A stretch of DNA of 64,000 nt, taken from NCBI RefSeq assembly GCF_009858335.1, contig NZ_VMSE01000002.1:434001-498000 (forward strand). The letters are read 5' to 3'. The DNA comes from Methylovorus glucosotrophus (lineage in GTDB: Bacteria; Pseudomonadota; Gammaproteobacteria; Burkholderiales; Methylophilaceae). Within the stretch, counting starts at the first letter, position 1; each line of letters begins with the position of its first letter. The notes beneath the pieces are model-generated. The model saw only the letters and a list, made by a program, of their open reading frames with translations. It ran no database searches and was not told the DNA's origin. Shown one piece after another: positions 30,821 through 38,804 of the stretch. The position numbers were made by a program, and so were the translations under genes.

Positions 30821-31105
30821 ATGCCACGCTTCTGTTTTTACATCGGCCTGCTGTTTTTGCAAACTGCGTGCGGCATTGAACCCCATATCAATTGTACGGA
30901 TGCTAAAAAAGTGCATGTAGGCATGAGGCAGGCAGACGTGGTAAAGCTGCTGGGAGACCCTTACTTTGTCAGTCTCAGCAAAGACAACGTGGTGTTTGGC
31001 TGGCAGGACAAAGAGGATATACGGCTGGTGAAAAACAGTCTGCAAATCCACATCAACCCGCAAACCGGGCTTATCAACAACATCGAAGGGACATGTGCGC
31101 AATGA
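30821..31105 (+). CDS. Small lipoprotein with BamE/SmpA-like fold
   Basis: 94-aa predicted lipoprotein: signal sequence then lipobox LQTAC with the acyl-accepting cysteine at residue 17. The mature part has VHVGMRQADVVKLLGDP, the pattern typical of SmpA/OmlA (BamE-like) domains, and a Cys pair (NCT and GTC near the ends). The ATG at 30821 gives a normal lipoprotein signal; the frame is open from 30767. It overlaps the next exported protein by 4 bases. It is not BamE itself by context, and its function is unknown. Confidence 0.7.
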   Translation: MPRFCFYIGLLFLQTACGIEPHINCTDAKKVHVGMRQADVVKLLGDPYFVSLSKDNVVFGWQDKEDIRLVKNSLQIHINPQTGLINNIEGTCAQ

Positions 31106-31764
31106 TCAGGATAATCTGCATTTTGATGGCAGCCGCGTGCATTAGTCTTCAGTCCGCGCTGCCTGCGTTCGCGGAAACTGTGGTGGGAATGCCATTCAAT
31201 GTAAAGGGTGAGCGTCTCGATGTGACGCCGCCAGCTGGCTGGAAAATCGTCTGGATGGAGGGCGACCCCAAAGGCGAGTATTTCGTGGAATACGCGCCGC
31301 CAGGAGAAGATGTCGAAACCTGGAAAACCGGGCATCTTTCCATTATCAGAAAACCCTATCCCTCTGCGCAGACCATGAAGGAAATTCGCGATGCCAAACT
31401 CAAGGTGGCGGACGTGGCATTGATAGGCATGGTCAAGCGCTTGTCTGGCTCATGTACGGGATATGAGGAGATCACCATGCGGACCACGACGGCCAACGGG
31501 CTTTATTCTGCACTCGGCGGCGGATATTGTGGCAAACCGTCCGAAAATGCCCCGCTGGGGGAAGGCGCTTTTGTCGCTTTTTACGAAAGCAAGAATTTCA
31601 TTTACAAAGTGCAGTACAGCTGGCGTCCTCAATCCGAAGCCGAGAAGCAGAGCTCGCTATGGGCGATTGATGCCGCTCACGCCAAGCTCTATCGTGAGTC
31701 CATGAAGTCTGCCGTTCTCTGCGATGAGAGCAAAAAGACCTGCAAGACGCGTTATCTGCCCTGA
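31102..31764 (+). CDS. Uncharacterised exported protein
   Basis: 220-aa protein with a signal peptide ending PAFA (about residue 24) and a soluble periplasmic domain containing five cysteines (for example SCTGYEE, GYCGKP, CDESKKTC). I do not recognise the family; the pattern recalls small secreted proteins of unknown function. The ATG at 31102 overlaps the lipoprotein stop (ATGA); an ATG at 31093 is too close to the AAGGG ribosome site. It forms a two-gene unit with the lipoprotein, suggesting a shared envelope role. Confidence 0.75.
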   Translation: MIRIICILMAAACISLQSALPAFAETVVGMPFNVKGERLDVTPPAGWKIVWMEGDPKGEYFVEYAPPGEDVETWKTGHLSIIRKPYPSAQTMKEIRDAKLKVADVALIGMVKRLSGSCTGYEEITMRTTTANGLYSALGGGYCGKPSENAPLGEGAFVAFYESKNFIYKVQYSWRPQSEAEKQSSLWAIDAAHAKLYRESMKSAVLCDESKKTCKTRYLP

Positions 31765-31804
31765 GTGTATGTATGCCCCACCGTATGGGGGAGCAGCGAA
31801 AGTA

Positions 31805-31841
31805 AAAAAGCCCCGCATCCTTTCTGAATGCGGGGCTTTTT
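31805..31841. terminator. Bidirectional terminator before the catalase gene
   Basis: AAAAAAGCCCCGCAT and ATGCGGGGCTTTTT pair around CCTTTCTGA. It serves both the exported protein gene and, on the minus strand, the catalase gene. Confidence 0.9.
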
Positions 31842-31853
31842 CATGGCGGAAAA

Positions 31854-33320
31854 TTACGAAATAGCGGCAATCGCCTTTTTCACGCCAGCCGCATAAGCCG
31901 GGTCGGCTTTTTCAAACTGCGCAAGTACACGCGCCTGAATATCTGCATTGGCTTGCGACAAACCACCGGCAATGTTGTTGAACAACTGTTGCTGCTGATC
32001 GTCGTTCATCAAGCGGAAGAGTTCACCGGCCTGCGTGTAATAGTCTTCCTGGCTCTGGTCGTGGTAGCCAATCCATGCTTGCTCCAATACCGGCATCGGC
32101 GGTGGTGCAAATTCCGCTGCGGGTACTGGCGCACCTTCGGCTGCCCGATCATTCGGGTAGAAATTCGGCGAGCCGAGGAAGGCATTTTCATGACCATGTG
32201 CCGGGCAACCCATGCCTGCCATGGCGCCATCGCGCTGGTAGTGGTTAACCGGGCAACGCGGAGCATTGACGGGCAACTGGTTGGCGTTAACACCCACGCG
32301 GTAGCGATGCGCATCCTGATAAGCCAGCAAGCGGGCCTGCAACATTTTGTCCGGCGAGGCACCTACACCAGGCACCAGATTGCTGGGTGCGAAGGCAGCT
32401 TGCTCGGTTTCGGCAAAGTAGTTGCGCACATTGCGGTTCAACTCCAGCTGACCAATCTCGATCAAGGGGAAATCCTTGTGCGGCCAGACCTTGGTCAAGT
32501 CGAACGGGTTGATGTGATAACCCTTTGCTTCGGCTTCCGACATGATTTGCAACTTCACCGTCCAGCTGGGGAAATCACCGCGATCAATCGCATCCACCAG
32601 ATCCTTCTGGGCACCAAACGCTGGCATCTTGGCGGCTTCTTCATTGGTCAGGGTTTTGATGCCCTGATTGGTCTTGAAGTGCCATTTGATCCAGTAGCGC
32701 TGACCATCCTTGTTCCAGAAGCTCAGCGTGTGCGAGCTGAAGCCGTGCACGTGGCGATACGAAGCCGGGATGCCACGGTCCGACATCAGGATGGTCATCT
32801 GATGCAAGGATTGCGGGTGATTGGCCCAGAATTCAAAGGCATTGGCCGGGTTGGGCAAATTGGTGCGCGGGTCTTTTTTCTGGCTGTGGATGAAGTCCGG
32901 AAACTTGATCGGGTCATTCAAAAAGAACACGGGCGTATTGTTGCCCACAATATCCAGGTTGCCTTGCGGTGTGTAGAACTTCACGGCAAAGCCGCGGGGA
33001 TCACGCGCATAGTCACTGGAATCCTGGCCGCCACCTACGGTAGAGAAGCGCAAGAATACTTCGGTCTTTTGCCCCACATCCTGCAAGAAGCTGGCGATGG
33101 TGTAATCCTTGAGGCTCTTGCTCAAGGTGAAAGTACCGTAAGCACCGGTGCCGCGGGCATGCACTACGCGCTCGGGGATGCGCTCACGGTTGAAGTGTGC
33201 CAGCTTTTCGAAAAGGTAGTGATTGTCAAAGGTCAGTGGGCCACGTGCACCGACACTGATGCTGTTGTTGTCATCGGGTACCGGAGCCCCGGCCGAGGTG
33301 GTCAAGATGTCTTTGCTCAT
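31854..33320 (-). CDS. Monofunctional heme catalase
   Basis: Decomposes hydrogen peroxide; 488 aa, the small-subunit catalase size. The distal histidine is in RVVHARGTGAYG, the conserved asparagine in GNNTPVFFLNDP, and the proximal heme tyrosine in RLLAYQDAHRYRVG. The ATG at 33320 is preceded by GGAGAAA; further upstream in-frame codons are not family-like. Nested inverted repeats about 90 bases upstream may bind a regulator; no oxyR is adjacent. No export signal. Confidence 0.97.
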   Translation of the reverse strand: MSKDILTTSAGAPVPDDNNSISVGARGPLTFDNHYLFEKLAHFNRERIPERVVHARGTGAYGTFTLSKSLKDYTIASFLQDVGQKTEVFLRFSTVGGGQDSSDYARDPRGFAVKFYTPQGNLDIVGNNTPVFFLNDPIKFPDFIHSQKKDPRTNLPNPANAFEFWANHPQSLHQMTILMSDRGIPASYRHVHGFSSHTLSFWNKDGQRYWIKWHFKTNQGIKTLTNEEAAKMPAFGAQKDLVDAIDRGDFPSWTVKLQIMSEAEAKGYHINPFDLTKVWPHKDFPLIEIGQLELNRNVRNYFAETEQAAFAPSNLVPGVGASPDKMLQARLLAYQDAHRYRVGVNANQLPVNAPRCPVNHYQRDGAMAGMGCPAHGHENAFLGSPNFYPNDRAAEGAPVPAAEFAPPPMPVLEQAWIGYHDQSQEDYYTQAGELFRLMNDDQQQQLFNNIAGGLSQANADIQARVLAQFEKADPAYAAGVKKAIAAIS

Positions 33321-33406
33321 TACATTTCTCCTTATCTGGGTTGATAACCTGGCAGTGGCGCCTTGGTATGGGTGCCATAGTAATGAAACTTTATTGATAT
33401 CTGAAG

Positions 33407-33428
33407 TTGATTGTTTTGATGTAATCAA
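33407..33428. promoter_or_regulatory. Nested inverted repeat upstream of catalase
   Basis: TTGATT-N10-AATCAA is a perfect outer repeat, and the inner TTGAT-GTA-ATCAA shares its right arm. It lies 87 bases before the catalase start. The half-site resembles FNR/CRP-type TTGAT but the spacing (3 or 10) is wrong for them. Confidence 0.35.
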
Positions 33429-33469
33429 TAAGTAAAACTGATCAAATAAATCCTACCTGGCTGACTATA

Positions 33470-33503
33470 AAAAAATAAGGCGGTTTCTCCTAGAGAAACC
33501 GCC
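33470..33503 (-). terminator. Terminator of the cyd operon
   Basis: Read on the minus strand, GGCGGTTTCTC and GAGAAACCGCC pair around TAG (or a short loop) and are followed by TTATTTTTTTATAG, 50 bases after the cydX stop. Confidence 0.88.
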
Positions 33504-33552
33504 CACAGCGGAGATGAAACCAGTGATGAATTGAAACGGCAGGCCTGATTAG

Positions 33553-33663
33553 CTATTCAGTGTCCTGCTCTTCAAATGGTAGCTCCGATTCGAGCCACAT
33601 GACATTGATGATGCCAAATGCCAGCGCCAGTCCGACGCCCAGTATCCAGGTGAAATACCACAT
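33553..33663 (-). CDS. cydX: Cytochrome bd oxidase subunit CydX
   Basis: 36-aa single-helix protein starting MWYFTWILGVGLALAFGIIN and continuing VMWLE before an acidic tail. This is the CydX pattern (MWYFxWILG...WLE), a small subunit that stabilises the heme groups of the CydAB oxidase. Its ATG lies 12 bases after the cydB stop with AAAGGAG as ribosome site. It is below the size most gene finders report. Confidence 0.93.
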   Translation of the reverse strand: MWYFTWILGVGLALAFGIINVMWLESELPFEEQDTE

Positions 33664-33675
33664 GTGCGTGCTCCT

Positions 33676-34824
33676 TTAATAGGCAGTATGCGAGTTGTCG
33701 CGGATATGCTGTACCGTGATCTTGCCGCGCAGCACGCGGAATACCCAGGAGGTATAGATCAGGATCAGCGGCAGGAAGATCAGGGTCACCACAAACATGA
33801 TGCCCAGTGTCTTCTTGCTGGAGACTGCATCCCACAAGGTCAGGCTGCTTACCGGATCGGTGCTGGAGGGCATGATGAACGGAAACATGGAGAAACCGGC
33901 CGTGAGGATAATCCCCGCCAGCGCCAGGCTGCTGAAGACAAAAGCGCAGCGCTCCCATTTTTTGGCCGCACTCAGCAGGGCCAGCGCAATGCCAGCGAAG
34001 CCGACGGTGGGTGCCAGCGTCATCCAGGGATAGGTGCTGTAATTGCTGAGCCAGGCCCCGGCCACTTTTTCTACCGTTTTGTGCAGTGGGTTGATGGCGC
34101 TATTTACGTCTGGAATCTGCAGCAGTCTGTAACCCTCAATCCCGGCCGCCAGCCACAGGCCAGCCAGCGCAAACAGAATCGCGCATGTGATGCCGCTGAT
34201 ACGGGCTGCGCGCGCTGCGCGTTTTTGCACTACACCTTCGGTACGCAGTTGCAGGTATATCGCACCGTGCATCAGCAGCATGGTCAGGCTGACCAGCCCG
34301 CAGAGCAGGGCAAACGGATTAAGCAATGCCCAGAAGCTGCCGGTGTAAAACGAACGCAGCGTGTCGTCGTAATGAAACGGCAGGCCCAGCAGCAGATTGC
34401 CAAAAGCCACGCCAAACACCAGCGATGGCACAAAGCCGCCGACGAACAAGGCCCAATCCCAGCCATTGCGCCATGCGGGGCTTTCCATCTTGCTGCGGTA
34501 ATCAAAGCCTACCGGGCGGAAAAACAGGGCAAACAATACCAGCAGCAAAGCCACATACAGACCGGAGAAGGCTGCGGCATACACCAGCGGCCACGCCGCA
34601 AAAATGGCGCCACCTGCGGTGATCAGCCAGGTCTGGTTACCTTCCCATACCGGGCCCACCGAGTTGATGATGACACGACGCTCGTCGTCGGTTTTGCCCA
34701 GAAAGGGCAGCAAGGTGGTCACGCCCATGTCAAAGCCATCCATGATGGCAAAGCCAATCAGCAATACGCCCACAAACAGCCACCAGACCAGCTTGAGGGT
34801 TTGATAGTCGATGATTTCGCTCAT
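33676..34824 (-). CDS. cydB: Cytochrome bd ubiquinol oxidase subunit II
   Basis: Membrane subunit of the bd-type quinol oxidase, 382 aa against 379 in E. coli. It starts MSEIIDYQTLKLVWWLFVGV and holds IGFAIMDGFDMGVTTLLPF, the family signature, and NSVGPVWEGNQTWLI. It has about nine membrane helices. It lies 9 bases after cydA, so one operon. Confidence 0.98.
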   Translation of the reverse strand: MSEIIDYQTLKLVWWLFVGVLLIGFAIMDGFDMGVTTLLPFLGKTDDERRVIINSVGPVWEGNQTWLITAGGAIFAAWPLVYAAAFSGLYVALLLVLFALFFRPVGFDYRSKMESPAWRNGWDWALFVGGFVPSLVFGVAFGNLLLGLPFHYDDTLRSFYTGSFWALLNPFALLCGLVSLTMLLMHGAIYLQLRTEGVVQKRAARAARISGITCAILFALAGLWLAAGIEGYRLLQIPDVNSAINPLHKTVEKVAGAWLSNYSTYPWMTLAPTVGFAGIALALLSAAKKWERCAFVFSSLALAGIILTAGFSMFPFIMPSSTDPVSSLTLWDAVSSKKTLGIMFVVTLIFLPLILIYTSWVFRVLRGKITVQHIRDNSHTAY

Positions 34825-34833
34825 GATTTTTCC

Positions 34834-36402
34834 TTAAGCAGCAGCACGCGAAGAAACTTCAAAGTGATAGCGACCGGTATGCAGGCTGGACGGCCCGAGA
34901 CGCGCGTACTTGAACATCAGGAACAGTTCGATCAGCAACAGCAGGGTATAGAAACCGAGAAAGCCGGCAATGCTGAAATAAAGTTCGCCGGTGTTGAGCG
35001 ATGACGTTGACAGATGCGTGGGCAGAATGCCGGAAATCGTCCATGGCTGACGGCCCATTTCCGCCACCACCCAGCCCATTTCGGCGGCAATCCATGGCAC
35101 GGGGATCGCGACCACGGCCAGGCGCAGCAGCCAGGTCTTGCTGGCAATGGTGCGTTTGGCCGAGTAATAAAATGCAGCCCCCAGCATGAACAGCATTAGC
35201 ACGCCCAGACCGACCATGATGCGGAAACTCCAGAACAGCGCAAATACATTCGGAATGGTATCGGCGGCCGCCAGCTTCACTTGCTCATCTGTCGCATCGA
35301 CCACATTCGGTGTGTATTTCTTCAGCAGCAGGCCATGGCCCAGATCATCGCGCACGGCGTTAAAAGCGGCAACGGCTTCGGCGCTGGTATCGCCACTTTT
35401 CAGTTTCTGCAAGGCCGCGTATGCCACCATGCCGTTGCGGATACGGTCTTCGTTTTCGCGCTTGATATCCACCAGGCCTGTTACCGGCTCATCCAGCGAG
35501 CGGGTGGCGATGATGCCCATCACGTAGGGAATCTTGACCGCGTAATCGGTGCGTTCTTCTTTCTGGTTGGGCAGGCCAAACAGGGTGAAGGAGGCCGGTG
35601 GCGGTTCGGTATGCCATTCGGCTTCCACCGCGGCCAGTTTTACCTTTTGCACTTCGCCGGTGGCATAGCCGGATTCATCGCCCAGAATAATCACCGACAG
35701 GATGGAGGCAAGTCCAAAGCCGGAAGCGACCGCAATCGAGCGCAGGGCAAATGCGGTATCGCGCTTTTTCAGCAGATACCACGACGAAATGCCGAGCACA
35801 AACATGGCGGCGGTGGTGTACCCCGCTGCCACGGTGTGCACAAACTTGACCTGGGCTACGGGGTTGAACAGCAGATGCGCGAAATTCGTCATCTCCATGC
35901 GCATGGTTTCAAAGTTGAATTCAGCCCCCACCGGGTTCTGCATCCAGCCATTGGCAATCAGGATCCACAGCGCGGAAAGATTGGAGCCAAGGGCCACCAG
36001 GAATGTCACGACCAGATGCTGCTTCTTGCTCAGGCGATCCCAGCCGAAGAAAAACAGGCCGACAAAGGTGGATTCGAGGAAGAAAGCCATCAGGCCTTCA
36101 ATGGCGAGCGGCGCGCCGAAAATATCGCCGACGTAATGCGAGTAATACGCCCAGTTGGTACCAAACTGGAATTCCATGGTGATACCGGTGGTGACTCCCA
36201 TGGCAAAGTTGATGCCGAACAGCTTGCCCCAGAACTTGGTCATGTCCCGGTAAACCTGCTTGCCAGTCATCACGTATACGGATTCCATGATCACCAGCAT
36301 CCAGGAAAGCCCGAGCGTCAGGGGGACAAACAGGAAATGGTAGAGTGCGGTGGCGCCGAACTGCAGCCGCGAGAGGTCGACGACTTCTGCCGAGGGTAGC
36401 AT
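34834..36402 (-). CDS. cydA: Cytochrome bd ubiquinol oxidase subunit I
   Basis: Catalytic subunit of the bd oxidase, 522 aa as in E. coli. It carries the three hemes b558, b595 and d and oxidises ubiquinol while reducing oxygen to water, without pumping protons and without copper. The start [20 protein letters not shown] holds the His ligand region. A long (E. coli-type) Q-loop is seen, with [20 protein letters not shown], followed by [11 protein letters not shown] and [18 protein letters not shown]. It follows a small CydP-like gene by 10 bases. Confidence 0.98.
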   Translation of the reverse strand: MLPSAEVVDLSRLQFGATALYHFLFVPLTLGLSWMLVIMESVYVMTGKQVYRDMTKFWGKLFGINFAMGVTTGITMEFQFGTNWAYYSHYVGDIFGAPLAIEGLMAFFLESTFVGLFFFGWDRLSKKQHLVVTFLVALGSNLSALWILIANGWMQNPVGAEFNFETMRMEMTNFAHLLFNPVAQVKFVHTVAAGYTTAAMFVLGISSWYLLKKRDTAFALRSIAVASGFGLASILSVIILGDESGYATGEVQKVKLAAVEAEWHTEPPPASFTLFGLPNQKEERTDYAVKIPYVMGIIATRSLDEPVTGLVDIKRENEDRIRNGMVAYAALQKLKSGDTSAEAVAAFNAVRDDLGHGLLLKKYTPNVVDATDEQVKLAAADTIPNVFALFWSFRIMVGLGVLMLFMLGAAFYYSAKRTIASKTWLLRLAVVAIPVPWIAAEMGWVVAEMGRQPWTISGILPTHLSTSSLNTGELYFSIAGFLGFYTLLLLIELFLMFKYARLGPSSLHTGRYHFEVSSRAAA

Positions 36403-36412
36403 GACATGACTC

Positions 36413-36616
36413 CTATTTTGAGGTGCTCATTATTATGCGGGTGACCGCTGCCTGCCTGTCCTGCTTGGCGATGGGGTGTGAAAAGCACGCCCACCAGAGC
36501 AGGTAAAGCAGTACTACTTTTGCGAGCAGGATCACCGTAATTTCGATGGCCAGACGACTATATCGGCGATGCGCCTTGAGCGATGTCAGATGCGATATCC
36601 AGCGATTATTCATCAT
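36413..36616 (-). CDS. cydP: CydP-like small membrane protein of the bd oxidase operon
   Basis: 67-aa protein with a basic N-terminus and one membrane helix (about residues 28-46: [18 protein letters not shown] followed by ACFSHP). This layout, and the EI-x-ILLAK-x-LLYLLW-x-FSHP pattern, match the putative small subunit CydP found ahead of cydA in other proteobacteria. It is the first gene of the operon. Upstream (36617-36743) lies an AT-rich stretch with TATAAT on the minus strand as a possible -10. The start is MM at 36616 or 36613; no clear ribosome site. Confidence 0.75.
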   Translation of the reverse strand: MMNNRWISHLTSLKAHRRYSRLAIEITVILLAKVVLLYLLWWACFSHPIAKQDRQAAVTRIIMSTSK

Positions 36617-36743
36617 TCGGCATAGTAGTTTGGCTGGGCTTATTATAATAGGCCTTATTTAAATATGGTTATTAATTTGGCTCTGATTTGGGCGATATAA
36701 AATAAATATATCAATACCTTATGTTTGATAGTTTTTGTGCGAA

Positions 36744-37289
36744 TTACTGGCGCGTGGGGTGTTTGTTCAATTTGCGCTGCAGGGTGCGCCTGTGCATGTT
36801 AAGGCTGCGCGCCGTGGCTGAGATATTGCCGTCATGCTCTTTCAGCACGCGCTGTATGTGCTCCCACTCCATGCGGTCTACCGATAAGGGGTTGGCGGCG
36901 AGCGGAATGGTGTCATCCGCTTCTTTACGCTCCAGCGCCTGCAGGATTTCATCGGCATCGGCCGGCTTGGCAAGGTAGTAGGTCGCCCCCAGTTTGACCG
37001 CCTCAACCGCCGTGGCAATGCTGGCATAGCCGGTCAAGACCACTATGCGGGTTTCTTCATCCAGGGCTTTCAGCTGGCGGATAAGCGTCAGTCCGGAATC
37101 CCCGGGCATTTTCAGGTCAAGCACGGCATATTCGGGGGGATTGGCGGTCGCCATGCTCATGGCCTGCACCGCATCATGCGCCACACTGACGGCAAAGCCG
37201 CGCCTGGTCATGGCGCGGGCCAGCACGTGGGTAAAAGTTTCGTCATCGTCTACCAGCAGCAGGCTGGGGAGTTCGTCCATCTCACTCAT
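36744..37289 (-). CDS. RegA/PrrA-family response regulator
   Basis: 181-aa response regulator of the RegA/PrrA/ActR/RoxR type. The receiver domain (about residues 8-125) has DDD at 14-16, the phosphorylated Asp58 in LDLKMPG, and KP at 108-109. The C-terminal Fis-type helix-turn-helix (about 140-177) ends ISATARSLNMHRRTLQRKLN, almost the family standard. The ATG at 37289 overlaps the kinase 3' end by 8 bases. In relatives it controls oxidases, carbon and nitrogen fixation in response to redox. Here candidate targets are the two receptor promoters with the 17-bp box. Confidence 0.92.
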   Translation of the reverse strand: MSEMDELPSLLLVDDDETFTHVLARAMTRRGFAVSVAHDAVQAMSMATANPPEYAVLDLKMPGDSGLTLIRQLKALDEETRIVVLTGYASIATAVEAVKLGATYYLAKPADADEILQALERKEADDTIPLAANPLSVDRMEWEHIQRVLKEHDGNISATARSLNMHRRTLQRKLNKHPTRQ

Positions 37290-38664
37290 GTGACAATCTC
37301 CGTAATGGCAGGCTGACGCTGGTGAGCGTGCCGCCCTGCTCGCGATTGCTGAATTGCAGGCTGCCCCCCAGGCGCTCAATCACGGATTTAGCCAGGAACA
37401 CGCCCAGCCCCAGGCCGCCCACGCTTTCCCTGTCTGCGGAGGTGTGCATGCTGGATTCCAGATGCACGGCCGCCTTGGTGGTGAATCCCGGCTCCCCCAG
37501 CCTTGCCTGTGCCACGCTGTTGAGGCCGGGGCCATTATCAACAATCTGCAGCTCCAGCCAGTCGACTCGCCAGCGCGCATGCACGCTGATGCCATCCGGC
37601 GAGGCATCGCCCGCATTATCCAGCAGGTTGCAGATGGCCTGGCTCAAGGCCCGGTCGGCCACAATCTGTGGTGCAGGGTTGCTGCCTTGCTGATCCAGCG
37701 CTAGCGGAATGGCCGGGCGCATATCCTGCCAGCGGCTGAAGGTCTCCTGCAAAAACGCATCCAGCGGACGACTCAGCCCTGCCTCGGCACGCAACTCGCC
37801 CGCCGAGCCAGAGAGCGAGGACAAAATGCCCTTGCAGCGCGTGATTTCCTTACGCAACAGATCAAGTGATTCTGTCAGTTCGGCATTATCGGTATGGGTT
37901 TGCCGTAGCTCTTCGGTGACCACCGCCATGGTGGCAAGTGGTGTGCCCAGCTCGTGTGCAGCCCCGGCTGCCAGGGCGCCGAGCGCGAGCATGCGCTCAC
38001 TTTCAAGTGCCTGTTCGCGGGCTTCTGCCATCAAGCGATCATACTCGCGCAGACTGCGTGCCATGCGCTCCACAAAAATGGCAATGACGCTGGCAGACAC
38101 CACAAAGCCTGCCCACATGCCGACCAGATGCACGCTGAATCCGCTCTGGCTGGCGTGCATGTGCATCATGTGCATGTCCATATCCATCTGCGACATGTCC
38201 ATGCCTGGCATCATGGCCGGCGTGGTCGAAGGTAGCGGCTGATACCAGAACATGAGGCCGCTGTAGCAGGCGATGGCCAGAGAGGCGACCAGCCAGACAA
38301 AGCGCGAGGGCAGGGCGACAGCCGCGACAATCAGCGGCAGCAGATACATCCAGACAAAGGGATTGGTATAGCCGCCTGCCTTGTAGAACAGCACACTGAG
38401 CACGCCCATATCCAGTAGCAGCTGCATCAGCAATTCAATGTCGGATACCGGCATGGGGTGACGCAAACGCCACCAGGTCATGCCATTCAGCATCAGCATC
38501 AGCAGCATGGCGCCCACCACGGTATGCATGGGCAGCGCCACATCGTAATACAGCATGGCAATGGCGGCGGCGGCGCCCAGCACCACGGTCATGACCAGTC
38601 GCAGCCTGAGCAGGCGGCGCAGATTGGTACGGGTGGCAAGCGAGGATGACGTGGACGCGAACAT
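37282..38664 (-). CDS. RegB/PrrB-family redox sensor kinase with Met/His-rich periplasmic loop
   Basis: 460-aa membrane kinase with six helices, then an H-box (GALAAGAAHELGTPL, His237) and ATPase domain (Asn346/Asn350, VDNGPG, GLGLGVFLAKS). RegB hallmarks are kept: the quinone-binding GGYTNPF (97-103) in the periplasmic TM3-TM4 loop and a redox-type cysteine, Cys277 in TRCKGIL. Unusual is the TM5-TM6 periplasmic loop: residues 151-170 hold 10 Met and 3 His (MMPGMDMSQMDMDMHMMHMH), a likely Cu(I) site. The ATG at 38664 is chosen as the first fitting start. It is transcribed ahead of the regulator. Confidence 0.92.
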   Translation of the reverse strand: MFASTSSSLATRTNLRRLLRLRLVMTVVLGAAAAIAMLYYDVALPMHTVVGAMLLMLMLNGMTWWRLRHPMPVSDIELLMQLLLDMGVLSVLFYKAGGYTNPFVWMYLLPLIVAAVALPSRFVWLVASLAIACYSGLMFWYQPLPSTTPAMMPGMDMSQMDMDMHMMHMHASQSGFSVHLVGMWAGFVVSASVIAIFVERMARSLREYDRLMAEAREQALESERMLALGALAAGAAHELGTPLATMAVVTEELRQTHTDNAELTESLDLLRKEITRCKGILSSLSGSAGELRAEAGLSRPLDAFLQETFSRWQDMRPAIPLALDQQGSNPAPQIVADRALSQAICNLLDNAGDASPDGISVHARWRVDWLELQIVDNGPGLNSVAQARLGEPGFTTKAAVHLESSMHTSADRESVGGLGLGVFLAKSVIERLGGSLQFSNREQGGTLTSVSLPLRRLSHE

Positions 38665-38751
38665 GCCGGGGATTCTAACCCAAGTTGGCGGCGCATCGCT
38701 GCGGCAAATTGCCACAGCGGGCTTGCTGTATGTGGGCCAGAGGACGATGGG

Positions 38752-38768
38752 TGCGACAACATGTCGCA
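38752..38768. promoter_or_regulatory. RegA-like box upstream of receptor 1 and the kinase
   Basis: TGCGACA-ACA-TGTCGCA, a perfect 7-bp inverted repeat containing GCGAC and GTCGC half-sites as in RegA/PrrA sites. It ends 36 bases before receptor 1 and 88 before the kinase. A possible -10, TACAAT (38792-38797), begins 23 nt downstream, so the box would touch the -35; the transcript would then be almost leaderless. Confidence 0.65.
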
Positions 38769-38804
38769 TGGTGGCGCCGTGTGGCAAACCCTACAATTTC
38801 GGAC

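Noticed and set aside
31953..33344. Plus-strand open frame opposite catalase
   Set aside because: The catalase on the minus strand is unmistakable and has its own ribosome site and terminator.
38665..38804. Cobalamin riboswitch before TonB receptor 1
   Set aside because: No B12-box-like bases or matching folding pattern was seen here or in 42887-43140, and the leader would be too short.
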